The notes below the pieces were generated by a model. That model saw only the letters and a list, made by a program, of their open reading frames with translations, was not told where the DNA came from and made no database searches. Of a DNA stretch of 64,000 nucleotides, positions 42,813 through 51,987 are shown one piece after another (within the stretch, counting starts at the first letter, position 1; every line of letters begins with the position of its first letter). Made by a program: the position numbers and the translations under genes. Source of the DNA: DATEPR01 sp963780635 (GTDB lineage Bacteria > Actinomycetota > Actinomycetes > Mycobacteriales > Pseudonocardiaceae); assembly GCA_963780635.1 (NCBI GenBank), contig CAWACW010000015.1, positions 248,001 to 312,000 of the forward strand, read 5' to 3'.

Positions 42813-42840
42813 TCGCGGGCCGGCGCACGCCGGCCCGCGA
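42813..42840 (+). terminator. Stem-loop after the orphan binding-protein gene
   Basis: TCGCGGGCCGG (42813-42823) and CCGGCCCGCGA (42830-42840) form a perfect 11-bp stem with a 6-nt loop, starting four bases after the stop at 42809. No T-tract follows. Confidence 0.75.
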
Positions 42841-43179
42841 CGCGGGTCGCCGTTGATCGGAAACCACCGAACCAACGGGTCGCCCGGGCGGTCGTTCACC
42901 GTTGACGCACGGGCTGTTCACCTGCCATGCGGGAGCGTCCCCTTCGTCCGGTCCGCTCGTCGTCCGCGACATGTATCCCGGTTGGGCGCACTGTTACAGA
43001 GAGTTCACGACCGCATCCGGGAACGTAACCAAAAAATGCACAGCGTCAGATTCCTGTTGCCGCGGTGGGTGGTCTGGTCGGATCGACATCTATCCGGATA
43101 AGATGCGCCGTCTCCGACGTCGCAATCCTGGCCAATAATGGTGGGCAGGCGACCGTGAGAACCATCCAACGGAGGTAGC
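42841..43179. promoter_or_regulatory. Upstream region of the conservon
   Basis: This 339-bp non-coding stretch precedes cvnA and presumably holds its promoter. It is less GC-rich than its surroundings, with AACCAAAAAATGCAC near 43028 and a 10-bp palindrome TATCCGGATA at 43091-43100, about 80 bp before the start. GGAGG at 43171 is the ribosome site of cvnA. I cannot place the start point. Confidence 0.4.
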
Positions 43180-45888
43180 GTGGTCGCGCGTCACCGAGTG
43201 CCCCCCACCGAAGGGGACAGCGGACCAGCAGCAGGAGCGCCCGATTGGCCGACGGCGGAGTGGCCGGTCCGCGAGCCACGACCGGCGCCCCACTTACCGG
43301 CGAACGGCTTCCTGTCCAGGGTGCTGGTCGTCATGCTGTGGCCGAGGTCGATCCGGGCCAAGCTGATCCGCATCCTGGTCGTGTCGCTGGCCCTGGTGTT
43401 GGTCCTGCTGAGCTTCCTGATCACCAGCGAAGCGGCCAACTACGAATCCGCCAATCAGACCAGTCGGATCGTGACCGTGGTCCTGCGCGTGCAGGACGCC
43501 GTGCAGCAACTGCAGAAAGAACGCGCGCTGACCAACGGCGTGCTCGGTGGCGGCACCCAGTTCCAGGCGCAGATCGTCCCGCAGCGCTCGCAGACGGACG
43601 CGGCCCTCGGCTCGCTGAACGAGATCATCAACGACTCCAGCTACGACAGCGCGGGCGCCGGCCAGATCCGCGACGCGCTGGGCAAGCTCAACGGCCTGAC
43701 CACCATCCGGTCCGACGTAGACCAGCAGCGCGCGCAGGACGCCCCGACGTTCCAGTTCTACACGGACGCGATCACCGCGCTGAACTCGCTGGACCTCGGT
43801 CTGGACCAGGCGCAGGACGGCACGCTGCGGCACGGTCTGCAAGCGCTGTACGCGCTCGGCGATGTCAAGGAGTACGCGGGCCAGGAACAGGGCCTGCTGT
43901 CCGAGGTGTTCGCGCAGAACCGGATGAGCATCGACAACTACAGCAAGTTCGTCGAAGTGCTCGGCCAGAAACAGGCGTCGATCGCGACCTACGACCAGTT
44001 CGCGACACCGTCCGAACGCGCCCAGCTCGACGACGTGCTCCAGTCGCCGGCCGGTGACCAGGCGGTGCAGGACGAGGGTGTCGGCATCAACAGCGCGACC
44101 AGCGTGCTGCCCAGCCGCGTGGACCCGGTGTCCTGGTCGGACGCGATGAACACGGTCCTGGACGACCTGCGGGCCGTGCAGCAGCGGGTCGGCTCGGACA
44201 TCACCACGCGGGCGGACTCGCTGCGCGCCACCGCGACGGGGCTGCTGATCGGCATCAGCGTGCTGGCCGTGCTGACCATCGCCGCGATGATCGCGCTGGT
44301 CGTCGGCGCGGCCCGTTCGGTCATCGGCCCGCTGGGCACGCTGGCCCGCGACGCCGACCAGGTGTCCGCGCAGCGTCTGCCCGAGACTGTCGCGTTGATG
44401 CAGACCACCGAGACGGAGGTGCCGCCACCACCGCCGGTGACGGTGCCTGACAACGCGGCCAGCGAGATCAAGCTGGTCGCCACGGCCCTGGACCGCGTGC
44501 AGAACACCGCGTTGACGCTGGCCAGCGAACAGGCCCTGATCCGGCGCAACACCACAGCGTCGCTGGCCAACCTCGGCCGCCGCAACCAGAACCTGGTGCG
44601 CAGGCAGCTGTCGCTGATCAGCGAGTTCGAGCGCGAGGAACTGGACCCGGGCGCGCTGGCCAACATGTTCGAACTGGACCACCTGGCCACTCGTATGCGA
44701 CGCAACGCGGAGAGCCTGCTGGTCCTGGTCGGCGAGACCAGCCCCCGGCCCTGGTCGGCACCGCTGCCGGTGGCCGACGTGATCCGCGCCGCGTTGTCCG
44801 AAGTAGAGGACTACCGCCGCGTGGTGCTGCGCCGGGTGGACGACGCCTGGGTCGCGGGCGCCGTGGTCGCCGAGGTCGCGCACATGCTCGCCGAACTGGT
44901 GGAGAACGGCCTGTCGTTCTCCTCGCCGGACGTCGAGGTCGAGATCTACGGCCGCAAGACCGGCAACCGCTACCTGCTGGCCGTGGTCGACTACGGCATC
45001 GGCATGCCCAAGGACGAACTGGAACGGGCCAAGGCGAGGCTGCGCGACGAGGAGAACTTCCTCGTCGCCCCGACCCGGTTCCTCGGCCACTACGTGGTCG
45101 GTCGGCTCGCCCGGCAGCTCGCGGTCCAGGTGGAACTGGGCGAGTCGCCGGTGACCGGTATCACCGCCCGGATGCTGCTGCCCGCCGAAGTGCTGGCCGA
45201 CGCACCCGAATCCGCGGGCAACGGCCAACGCGGCCGGGTCGAACGGCCCGCACGGGGCGCGGTGCGCTCCGGCGGCCCGGCGACCGGCCAGCAGCCCGTG
45301 GTGACCGCGACCGCGGTGATGGCCGCACTGCCGAGCGCACTGTCGTCATCGCCGTCGATCACGCCGGTCGCACCGCCGCTGCCCGTGGCACTGACGTCGT
45401 CGGTCTCCGCGTCGGCCGCGTCGACACAGCGGTTCGCGGTGCCCGGGGCACTGCCGCCGGGGTCCGACTCGCAGCAGTCGTCGCCCGTGCACCGGTGGCC
45501 GACCGAGCAGGAGCTGGCCAGTCAGGTGCCGGCAAACGGAGCGGTTTCCGTTGCCACGCTTGCGGACTCGGCACCGTACAATCCCCTGCGGACCACCACG
45601 GCCGGCAACGGTTCGGGCTCCGCGACGGAGCGGACCCGCAACGGCCTGGTGAAACGCCAACCACGGCATCGGGGTACCGGGGTGGGCAGGCCGACGGCGG
45701 CACCGATGCCGTCTCGTCACAACGCGAACGACAGCATGCCGAAGGACAGGTCGCCGAGCGAAGTGGGCAGCATGTTGTCCGCGTTCCGCCGCGGCCACCA
45801 GCGCGGCGAGCTGAACGGCCAGTCCTTCGGTGACGACGAACCCGCACAGTTCCCTGTGCTACGCGAGGAGGAGCCAGGTGACCACTGA
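43180..45888 (+). CDS. cvnA: Conservon sensor kinase-like protein (NIT and HATPase domains)
   Basis: This 902-aa membrane protein has a first membrane helix at about 63-82, a long extracellular helical domain of the nitrate/nitrite-sensing NIT type (VQDAVQQLQKERALTNGVLG), and a second helix at about 362-385. After it come a HAMP-like linker and an ATPase domain with LAELVENGLSFSSPDVEVE (N box) and DYGIGMP (G1). The H-box-like LDHLATRMRRNAESL precedes it. The C-terminal 220 residues are Pro/Ser/Ala-rich and unstructured. GTG 43180 follows GGAGG. It is CvnA of the cvnABCD modules that couple a membrane receptor to a small GTPase; histidine phosphorylation is not established for all members. Confidence 0.92.
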   Translation: MVARHRVPPTEGDSGPAAGAPDWPTAEWPVREPRPAPHLPANGFLSRVLVVMLWPRSIRAKLIRILVVSLALVLVLLSFLITSEAANYESANQTSRIVTVVLRVQDAVQQLQKERALTNGVLGGGTQFQAQIVPQRSQTDAALGSLNEIINDSSYDSAGAGQIRDALGKLNGLTTIRSDVDQQRAQDAPTFQFYTDAITALNSLDLGLDQAQDGTLRHGLQALYALGDVKEYAGQEQGLLSEVFAQNRMSIDNYSKFVEVLGQKQASIATYDQFATPSERAQLDDVLQSPAGDQAVQDEGVGINSATSVLPSRVDPVSWSDAMNTVLDDLRAVQQRVGSDITTRADSLRATATGLLIGISVLAVLTIAAMIALVVGAARSVIGPLGTLARDADQVSAQRLPETVALMQTTETEVPPPPPVTVPDNAASEIKLVATALDRVQNTALTLASEQALIRRNTTASLANLGRRNQNLVRRQLSLISEFEREELDPGALANMFELDHLATRMRRNAESLLVLVGETSPRPWSAPLPVADVIRAALSEVEDYRRVVLRRVDDAWVAGAVVAEVAHMLAELVENGLSFSSPDVEVEIYGRKTGNRYLLAVVDYGIGMPKDELERAKARLRDEENFLVAPTRFLGHYVVGRLARQLAVQVELGESPVTGITARMLLPAEVLADAPESAGNGQRGRVERPARGAVRSGGPATGQQPVVTATAVMAALPSALSSSPSITPVAPPLPVALTSSVSASAASTQRFAVPGALPPGSDSQQSSPVHRWPTEQELASQVPANGAVSVATLADSAPYNPLRTTTAGNGSGSATERTRNGLVKRQPRHRGTGVGRPTAAPMPSRHNANDSMPKDRSPSEVGSMLSAFRRGHQRGELNGQSFGDDEPAQFPVLREEEPGDH

Positions 45889-46309
45889 CCTGGACATGGA
45901 TACCAATCCGCAGAGCTTCAACTGGCTGATCAGCAACTTCGTCCGTGGCACGGACGGTGTGCGGGACGCCGTCGCGGTCTCCTCGGACGGTCTGCTCATC
46001 GCCATGTCGGACGGCCTGGACAGGACAGCGGCCGACCGGCTGGCCGCGCTCACGTCCGGTCTGGCCAGCCTGGCCAAGAGCGCGTCGCGCTACTACGACT
46101 TCGACGGCCTCAAGCTGATCATGATCGAGATGAAGCGGGGCTTCCTGCTGGTCTCGACCATTGGCGACGGCAGCTGCATCGCCGTGCTGGCCGACGAACG
46201 GTGTGACATCGGGCTGATCGGCTACGAGATCGCGGTGCTCGCCGAGCGGGCCGGTGGCCTGCTCACCCCGGGGCTGATCTCCGAGCTCCGAGAGACCCTG
46301 CTGCGATGA
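45878..46309 (+). CDS. cvnB: Conservon roadblock/LC7-domain protein
   Basis: This 143-aa protein is a single roadblock/LC7 domain: NWLISNFVRGTDGVRDAVAV, SSDGLLIAMSDG, LASLAKSASRYYDFD and GFLLVSTIGDGSCIAVLAD are the conserved elements. Such domains dimerise and act as GTPase-activating or scaffold partners for Ras-like GTPases, here CvnD. GTG 45878, behind GAGGAGG, overlaps the cvnA end by 11 nt. Confidence 0.92.
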   Translation: MTTDLDMDTNPQSFNWLISNFVRGTDGVRDAVAVSSDGLLIAMSDGLDRTAADRLAALTSGLASLAKSASRYYDFDGLKLIMIEMKRGFLLVSTIGDGSCIAVLADERCDIGLIGYEIAVLAERAGGLLTPGLISELRETLLR

Positions 46310-46415
46310 ACACCGTCGGGCGCAGCGTGCGTTCGGCAAGTCGGTTCAATGGATTGTGTGTTCGGCCAGTTTCGGTATCGGCACCATCGTTACCCGCACC
46401 GGTGGGAGGACGCAC

Positions 46416-46867
46416 GTGAGAATCGGGACGAGGACGCGCACTGCCGGACCCTCGGATGATCCCGGTCGCCGACCGCAGTCCTGGTTCGAGTCACCGCCGA
46501 CCGATCCGGCACCGCCCACGGAGGACGTGATCGACGAGGCCACCGACGACGGTGTCTTCGTCCGGCCGTTCATCGTCACCGGGGGCGGACCCGGCCGCTG
46601 CACGACGGTCTGCGGATCGAGACCCTGGTGCAGCGCACCACCGGCCTCCTTGTCCGCGCCGCTGCAGTTCGAGCAGCGTCAGATCGTCGAACTGGCACAA
46701 CGTCCCGTCTCGCTCGCCGAAGTGGCGGCCCGCCTGGGGGTGCCGATCGGCGTGGCGCGGGTGCTGGTGGCCGACCTGTACACCGGCAAGTACATCTCGT
46801 TGCGCGAGCCCACGAGCTGCCAGTGCACGTGATCGAGAGGATCAGGGATCTTGTCCGGGCGCTCTGA
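46416..46867 (+). CDS. cvnC: Conservon DUF742 protein (frameshifted)
   Basis: GTG 46416 follows GGGAGGA. The N-terminal Pro/Asp-rich segment ends in VRPFIVTGG. Then RTRPLHDGLRIETLV reads in a second frame (46585-46635), and LSAPLQFEQRQIVELAQRPV with SLAEVAARLGVPIGVARVLV returns to the first. After a third break near 46803, HELPVHVIERIRDLVRAL ends at 46867. These are the classic DUF742 segments, with a winged-helix-like domain. The corrected length is about 150 aa. The three indels fall in GC-rich runs within 220 bp. Confidence 0.85.
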
Positions 46868-47428
46868 GACCGGCCATCGGGTCGCCCTTCCGCGGTCAAG
46901 ATCGTGATCAGCGGCGGATTCGGTGTCGGCAAGACCACCTTCATCGGCGCGATCTCCGAGATCGAACCGCTGGTGACCGAGGCGGCGATGACCGAGCGGT
47001 CCGTCGGCGTGGACGACGCTTCACTGCTGAGCCAGAAGACCACCACCACGGTCGCGCTGGACTTCGGCCGGATCACGCTGGACCGGTCGTTGATCCTGTA
47101 CCTGTTCGGCACGCCCGGCCAGGAGCGGTTCGACTTCCTCTGGGACGACCTGGCCACGGCGCCCTCGGCGCGGTGATCATCGCCGACACCCGACGGATCG
47201 AGGACTGCTACCCGGTGCTGGACTACTTCGAGGACAGGGCGACGCCGTTCATCGTCGCGGTGAACGGGTTCGACGGTGCCGACAGCTTCGACCTCGACGA
47301 GGTCCGCGAGGCGCTCGGCGTGCACGAGGGCGATGCCGGTGCTCCACTGCGACGCCCGCAACCGCGAGTCGGTCAAGGCGATCCTGGTGGCATTGATCGA
47401 GCAGGTGCTGCTGCAGCGGGTGGCGTGA
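46851..47428 (+). CDS. cvnD: Conservon small GTPase (frameshifted)
   Basis: This Ras-like GTPase has Walker A SGGFGVGKTTFIG, the switch region with KTTTTVALDFGRI, the G3 element LFGTPGQERFDFLWDDL and the NKxD-equivalent VAVNGFDG. The protein is split near 46888, 47160 and 47325; joined, it ends VLHCDARNRESVKAILVALI and QVLLQRVA, about 192 aa, normal for CvnD. TTG 46851 is the likely start, overlapping cvnC by 17 nt, because SGRSETGHRVA precedes AVKIVISGGF once the first indel is corrected. The GTPase is the proposed output of the conservon. Confidence 0.85.
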
Positions 47429-47709
47429 CCGTGGTCGAGTCGCTCGGCGATGTGCCCATGTCCCCCGAACTGGCGGAGGTGCGAGACGCCGTGCGCAGGC
47501 TGGAGGCCGACGCGGCCGCCGAGCACTGCGTGGACACGCCCGCGTACTGGCGGGCGATGTCCGAACGGCTGCAGCGGTACCTGGCCACCAGCCGGTTCGC
47601 GCCGGTCGACGGCCGCTACCCCGACCGCGCGACGGAACGCGCCCACCGCTGGCTGGAGCGGGTGGCGACGGCCTACCGTGCGCTGTCGGTCACGGGTGCC
47701 CATTCCTGA
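47425..47709 (+). CDS. Small hypothetical protein at the end of the conservon
   Basis: This 94-aa protein starts at GTG 47425, overlapping the cvnD stop as GTGA. It reads SPELAEVRDAVRRLEADAAA, then CVDTPAYWRAMSERLQRYLA, and is predicted all-helical with strong coding bias. I do not recognise the family. Its coupling to cvnD suggests a conservon accessory protein. Its end overlaps the C-terminal codons of the convergent kinase gene by 37 bp. Confidence 0.65.
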   Translation: MTVVESLGDVPMSPELAEVRDAVRRLEADAAAEHCVDTPAYWRAMSERLQRYLATSRFAPVDGRYPDRATERAHRWLERVATAYRALSVTGAHS

Positions 47710-49695
47710 ACCCACAGCCACGGCAACTCGGACGTCGGCTCGCTCTGCTGCTGGTCGATGACCGGCCGGTCGGTCACCGTCGTCGGCAGGATGTAGACCG
47801 GTGAGCTGAACACCGATCGCGTGCGAGCTCTGGTCTGGGTCGCCGGGCTCCTGCTCGGTGCCCGACACACTCAGGCCAGAGTCACCGGACTCCTGCTCGG
47901 TGCCCGACACACTCAGGCCAGAGTCACCGGACTCCCGTTCAGTGCCCGACACACTCAGGCCAGAGTCACCGGACTCCCGTTCAGTGCCCGACACACTCAG
48001 GCCAGAGTCACCGGACTCCCGTTCAGTGCCCGACACACTCAGGCCAGAGTCACCGGACTCCCGTTCAGTGCCCGACACACTCAGGCCAGAGTCACCGGAC
48101 TCCTGTTCAGTGCCCGACACACTCAGGCCAGAGTCACCGGACTCCTGTTCAGTGCCCGACACACTCGGGTCGGTGCTCGTCGCGGACGAGTCAGGCCCGC
48201 CGGGTCCTTGGCCGCCGCTCCCCTGGTCGCCACTGCCCTGGTCGCCGCCCTGGTCGCCCGAGCCCTGGCCGGAGTTGTCCGCCGTGGTCGTCGAAGTCGT
48301 CGAGGGGTCCGCGTTGTCCGCCGACGTCGGCACGGAACTGCCCGGGGCGTCGTTGACGCTCGAGTCCTGCAGGGTCGGCGGGTCGGACGACGCGCCGCCG
48401 CCCGAGGGCGGCGGCAGGCTCGCGAAGCCCGTCAGCGTCGACACGATCACCACTTCGGTCGGCGTGCCGGACCCGACCGTGTCCGTGACGGTCACGGTGA
48501 TCGGCGTCGACGAGCCGGTGGCGGGCGCGCTGCCGCTGGTGGTCACGGCGGCGGCGATGTGCAGCTCGTGGCCCCCGTCGTCGATCTTCGGCTGCGGCGG
48601 GTGGCTGCCCGCGGTCTGCTGCGGGAGGATCGCGCCGTCGTACGGCGGTGCGGGCATCACCTTGGGCAGCAGCGAGGTGAACAGCCAGGTCGACGCGAGG
48701 ACGGCCATCGCGAGACCGGAGCCCGCGATGGCGAACCGCCGCCAGCCGGAGAACAGCGGTGCCCAGGTGCGGGACCGGCCCAGCTGCTTGCCCTTGGTGG
48801 ACAGCCAGCGCACCGCGGCCAGCCGGACCGCCTTGGTGGTGACACCGCTGTGGTCGCGCACCGCCCAGAACCAGGCAGCGCACTCACCGGCGGCCGGCCG
48901 GTTCTCCGGTACAAGGGCGGTCATCGCCGTCAGCAGTTCGGCCAGCACCGGCGGCACGGTGTCGGGCACCCGGGGCGGCCGGTGCAGGCGGGCCACCGCG
49001 GACTCGACCTTGCTCACGCCGGGGTACTCCAGCTCGCCGGTCAGGCACTCCAGCAGGACCAGACCCAGCGAGTAGATGTCGGCCGCCTTGCCGACCTCGA
49101 CGCCCAGGATCTGCTCGGGCGACAGGTACGCGGCTGTACCCATGATCTCGCTGGACGTGGTCATCCGCGCCGCGTCCAGCAGCAGCGCGATGCCGAAATC
49201 GGCCAGGTGCGGCGAGCCGTTGCCGTCCAGCACGATGTTGGAGGGCTTGACGTCGCGGTGCACGACGTCGTTGCCGTGCACGTGCGCGAGTGCCATCGCC
49301 AGCCGGGCACCGAGCAGGGCCACGGCGTCGGCGTCCAGCGGACCGGCCAGCAGCCGTTCGCGCAGCGTCTCGCCGTCGACCAGCTGCATCACCAGATAGG
49401 ACCGGTCGCCCTCGACGCCGGCGTCGTAGATGGCGACCAGGCCCGAATGGGACAGCCGGGCCAGCGCCTGCGCCTCGGCGGCGAACCGGGACCGCACCGC
49501 AGCGTCCTGACCGGGGTGGAAGAGCTTGACGGCGACCTCGCGGTCCAGCCGCTCGTCCAGGGCACGGTAGACGCCTGCCATCGCGCCCTGGCCGAGCACG
49601 CCGGTGAGGCGATAGCGCTCGTCGACCACGGAGCCGACCAGGCCGGACACGCCCGAGGCAACGGGCGTCGCAGCCGTCTCGTCGTCGTCCCGCAT
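47673..49695 (-). CDS. Membrane Ser/Thr protein kinase with extracellular tandem repeats (one frameshift)
   Basis: This PknB-type kinase of about 673 aa has GQGAMAGVYRA at the glycine loop, the Lys in REVAVKLF (57), HRDVKPSN (146-153) and ADFGIAL (165-171). One membrane helix follows at about 321-341. The outside part is Ser/Thr/Gly/Asp-rich and contains seven to eight copies of the 14-residue VSGTE(R/Q)ESGDSGLS. A frame change near 47830 is needed to reach the well-biased ending SVFSSPVYILPTTVTDRPVI and stop at 47673; without it the frame would run implausibly through the conservon. ATG 49695 has AAGGA nine bases upstream. No PASTA domains are present. Confidence 0.85.
47843..48166. repeat. 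42-bp tandem repeat inside the kinase gene
   Basis: Seven complete 42-bp units begin at 47858, 47900, 47942, 47984, 48026, 48068 and 48110, with partial units on both ends. They differ at only two or three positions (CTGCTCG, CCGTTCA and CTGTTCA variants). On the minus strand each encodes VSGTE(Q/R)ESGDSGLS. The near identity suggests recent expansion and likely strain-to-strain copy-number variation. It is not a CRISPR: units are contiguous, without spacers. Confidence 0.95.
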
Positions 49696-49849
49696 CAGCA
49701 CCGTTCCTTGATGGGTCCTCGGCGTTGATCCAGGTCCCGATCGCCGGTGCGAAACACTGTATTGGGACTATCGCCCCGGCACCACTGCCTCGGGACACCA
49801 ACCGGAGTCAGGGTGAGGCCTTCACCTGATCGCGGTCACCCAGCTGTGA

Positions 49850-50047
49850 CTACCGCCCGGCGGTCGACTTACGCCGCACCCCGGAGTAGAGGGACGCGAC
49901 CCCGCCGATGGCCAGCAGCAGGCCGAGCGCGAAGAACAGCTTGTTGCCACTCATGAACCCACCGGTGATCACGCCGAGACCCTGGAACACCCAGAGCAGG
50001 CCGAGCAGCAGTAGGACGACACCGACGATGAGATAGACGGCCTTCAT
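49850..50047 (-). CDS. Small two-helix membrane protein
   Basis: This 65-aa protein has two hydrophobic helices (AVYLIVGVVLLLLGLLWVFQ and LFFALGLLLAIGGVASLYSG) and a basic tail, RRKSTAGR. ATG 50047 follows CGGAGCG. It begins 28 bp after the anti-sigma gene on the same strand, so it is probably in the sigma operon. I do not recognise a function; many ECF loci carry such small membrane proteins. Confidence 0.75.
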   Translation of the reverse strand: MKAVYLIVGVVLLLLGLLWVFQGLGVITGGFMSGNKLFFALGLLLAIGGVASLYSGVRRKSTAGR

Positions 50048-50075
50048 GCTTCGCTCCGAAAGTATGGGTACCGCG

Positions 50076-50783
50076 TCACGATGACGCGGACACGAAAGTG
50101 GTGCCGTCGAGGCCCTCGACCTCGACGGAGCGGACCTGGCGGGAGTCGACCAGCGCGGCACCGCGCATGACCAGTCCCTTGGCGGTGCCCTGGGCGGACA
50201 TCTGCCAGCTGCCTGCGATCTCGGTGCGGCCGGTGGTCGACACGACGACCAGCTGGCACTTCTGCCCGGCGGGGATGCCCGCCACCCAGGCGCGCACCTT
50301 CACCCAGCTGCCCGATGGCGTGAGAGTGACGGCGAGTTGGGCGCCGTCGTCCTGGCCGCGCAGGTGCATGACACCCGCCACGGCGGGCGGCTTGGCGACG
50401 GCGGCAGGTAACGGGTTCGGCGCCTGCGTGTCGGTGGCCCTGCCCAGCAGCACACCACCGCCGACGGCGGCCGCGACGGCCACGACGGCACTGGCGGACA
50501 CGAGCAGGCTCCTGGTCCGCACGCCCGATCGCTTCGCCGACCGCACCTGGCGCAGCGTGCGCTGCAGCACCAGGCGGGCGCCCTCGGGTGGGCCGTCCAG
50601 GAACGCCTCGGGCGGCACCTCGCCGAGCGCGGCCTTGAGGTCGGCGAACGCGATGGCCTCAGCCCGGCAGTCGGCACAGTCGGCCAGGTGGGTGTCGACC
50701 CGGCCGGTCTCGTCGTCGTCGAGGGCACCGAGCACGTATGCGCCGAGCACGTCCGAGCAGTGCTCGTCGCGCGACGACGTCAT
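50076..50783 (-). CDS. Anti-sigma factor, RskA/zinc-finger type
   Basis: This 235-aa protein has an N-terminal zf-HC2 anti-sigma domain (YVLGALDDDETGRVDTHLAD, with the zinc ligands in HLADCADC). A membrane helix follows at about 92-114 (LLVSASAVVAVAAAVGGGVL), then an extracytoplasmic RskA-like C-terminal domain (VKVRAWVAGIPAGQKCQLVV, then GSWQMS). It should hold the adjacent ECF sigma factor inactive until regulated proteolysis. Its ATG overlaps the sigma stop by 4 nt, giving stoichiometric coupling. Confidence 0.92.
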   Translation of the reverse strand: MTSSRDEHCSDVLGAYVLGALDDDETGRVDTHLADCADCRAEAIAFADLKAALGEVPPEAFLDGPPEGARLVLQRTLRQVRSAKRSGVRTRSLLVSASAVVAVAAAVGGGVLLGRATDTQAPNPLPAAVAKPPAVAGVMHLRGQDDGAQLAVTLTPSGSWVKVRAWVAGIPAGQKCQLVVVSTTGRTEIAGSWQMSAQGTAKGLVMRGAALVDSRQVRSVEVEGLDGTTFVSASS

Positions 50784-51328
50784 CCGGGCACCCCCCTCAG
50801 TTCGGCGCGATGAGCCCCGAACACCTCGCGCAGCGCACGTAAGGCATGGTGCGAACGCGACTTCACGGTACCTGGGGGAATGCCCAGAACACGGGCTGCT
50901 TCCGTTACGCTGCTTCCCCGGAAATAGAGTTCGACCAGGACGTCGCGGTGGTGACCGGACAACTGGTCCAAGGCCTCCAGCACGACCAGCGAGTCGACCA
51001 CCGAGTCGGCGTGGTCGCGGGACACGGCGGGCGTTACGGGCGACTCGGCGACCTCGGCGGGCCGTGCGGCTCTGGCCCGCACCCGGTCGGTGACGATGTT
51101 GCGAGCCACCGTGAGCAGCCAGCCGCGGACCGAACCCTTGCCGTTGACCAGCACCTCGGGATGCTTCCACGCCCGGACCAGCGTCTCCTGGACGACGTCC
51201 TCGGCGGCGGCACGATCCCCGGTCAGCCGGGTGGCATAGGCCAGCAGCGCGCGACCGTGCTCCTCGTACACGGAGCGAACGAGTGCTTCGTCCGCGTCGG
51301 CTTGCCGCCTGCGCGACCGCAGGGCCAT
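50780..51328 (-). CDS. ECF RNA polymerase sigma factor (SigK/SigL-like)
   Basis: This 182-aa ECF sigma factor has region 2 (LLAYATRLTGDRAAAEDVVQ, then ETLVRAWKHPEVL and GWLLTVARNIVTDRVRAR) and region 4 (LDQLSGHHRDVLVELYFRGS then VTEAARVLGIPPGTVKSR). GIPPGTVKSR is the recognition helix of region 4.2. ATG 51328 follows AAGGGAG. It is co-translated with an RskA-type anti-sigma factor, pointing to an envelope or redox stress regulon. It is divergent from a paralogue of the anti-sigma C-terminal domain. Confidence 0.92.
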   Translation of the reverse strand: MALRSRRRQADADEALVRSVYEEHGRALLAYATRLTGDRAAAEDVVQETLVRAWKHPEVLVNGKGSVRGWLLTVARNIVTDRVRARAARPAEVAESPVTPAVSRDHADSVVDSLVVLEALDQLSGHHRDVLVELYFRGSSVTEAARVLGIPPGTVKSRSHHALRALREVFGAHRAELRGVPG

Positions 51329-51465
51329 CCCGGCTCCCTTCCCTCTACGACGAATACGTACGCCGGGCGCCTTTGGCTCTCATGGGTGATCCAGGCCACA
51401 GTCGTCGATTCCGGTCACGTGAACCGTTCCGCCGTGCCGTCCGTGTTTCGGTCCGAGGAGGTGAC

Positions 51466-51984
51466 ATGCCGACCGACGCCGAAGGCGGGAACTGGCCGGA
51501 CGAGTACTTCCTCGATGGGCCGGCCCCCGGTGGTGACGAGCTGCTGAAACGGGCCCTGACCAGGGTGCGCCGGACCAGCACGCGCTCGGCCCGGCTGCGC
51601 GGCGTCCTCATGCTGGCCGCGCTGCTGCTGGCGACGGGCATGTTGACCAGCGCGGGCATGGCGATCGGCCGCTGGTCCAGTGAAGCGGCCCCGCCGCGGG
51701 TGGCCGTGGACGTGAGCGCGGGCGCGACGCTGCGGGTCACGATGGTCGCTGCCGAGGGTGGCGCCTACCTGAACGTGCGGGTCAACGGGCTGCCGCCGGG
51801 CACCGACTGCCGGCTCGCGGTCATCGGCAAGGACGGCTCGCGGCTGGCCGACGGCAGCTGGCAGGTCGGCCCGCAGAGCCGGCAGCCGCCGGTCGACATC
51901 TCCATCTGGCTGCCGCCCGCCGACGTGTCCGCGGTCGACGTCACCGCCAGCACCGGCGCCGAGCTGACGGCGCCGGTGCACTGA
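51466..51984 (+). CDS. Zinc-finger-less RskA-like membrane protein
   Basis: This 172-aa protein has a short cytosolic N-terminus (GNWPDEYFLDGPAPGGDELL), one membrane helix at about 45-67 and an extracytoplasmic domain with YLNVRVNGLPPGTDCRLAVI and DGSWQVGP. That domain matches the layout of the neighbouring anti-sigma C-terminus (VKVRAWVAGIPAGQKCQLVV, GSWQM) but there is no zf-HC2 Cys/His motif. ATG 51466 has GAGGAGG just upstream. I infer a decoy, co-sensor or second regulator of the sigma system; this is not established. Confidence 0.75.
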   Translation: MPTDAEGGNWPDEYFLDGPAPGGDELLKRALTRVRRTSTRSARLRGVLMLAALLLATGMLTSAGMAIGRWSSEAAPPRVAVDVSAGATLRVTMVAAEGGAYLNVRVNGLPPGTDCRLAVIGKDGSRLADGSWQVGPQSRQPPVDISIWLPPADVSAVDVTASTGAELTAPVH

Positions 51985-51987
51985 CGG

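Noticed and set aside
46576..47672. Extension of the kinase frame as one 1041-residue protein through the conservon
   Set aside because: The extension lies antisense to cvnC, cvnD and the small fifth gene and has no sensible composition. A single frame change near 47830 gives a well-biased ending at 47673.
47843..48166. CRISPR array
   Set aside because: The 42-bp units are directly adjacent without unique spacers, encode a peptide repeat in frame, and no cas genes are near.
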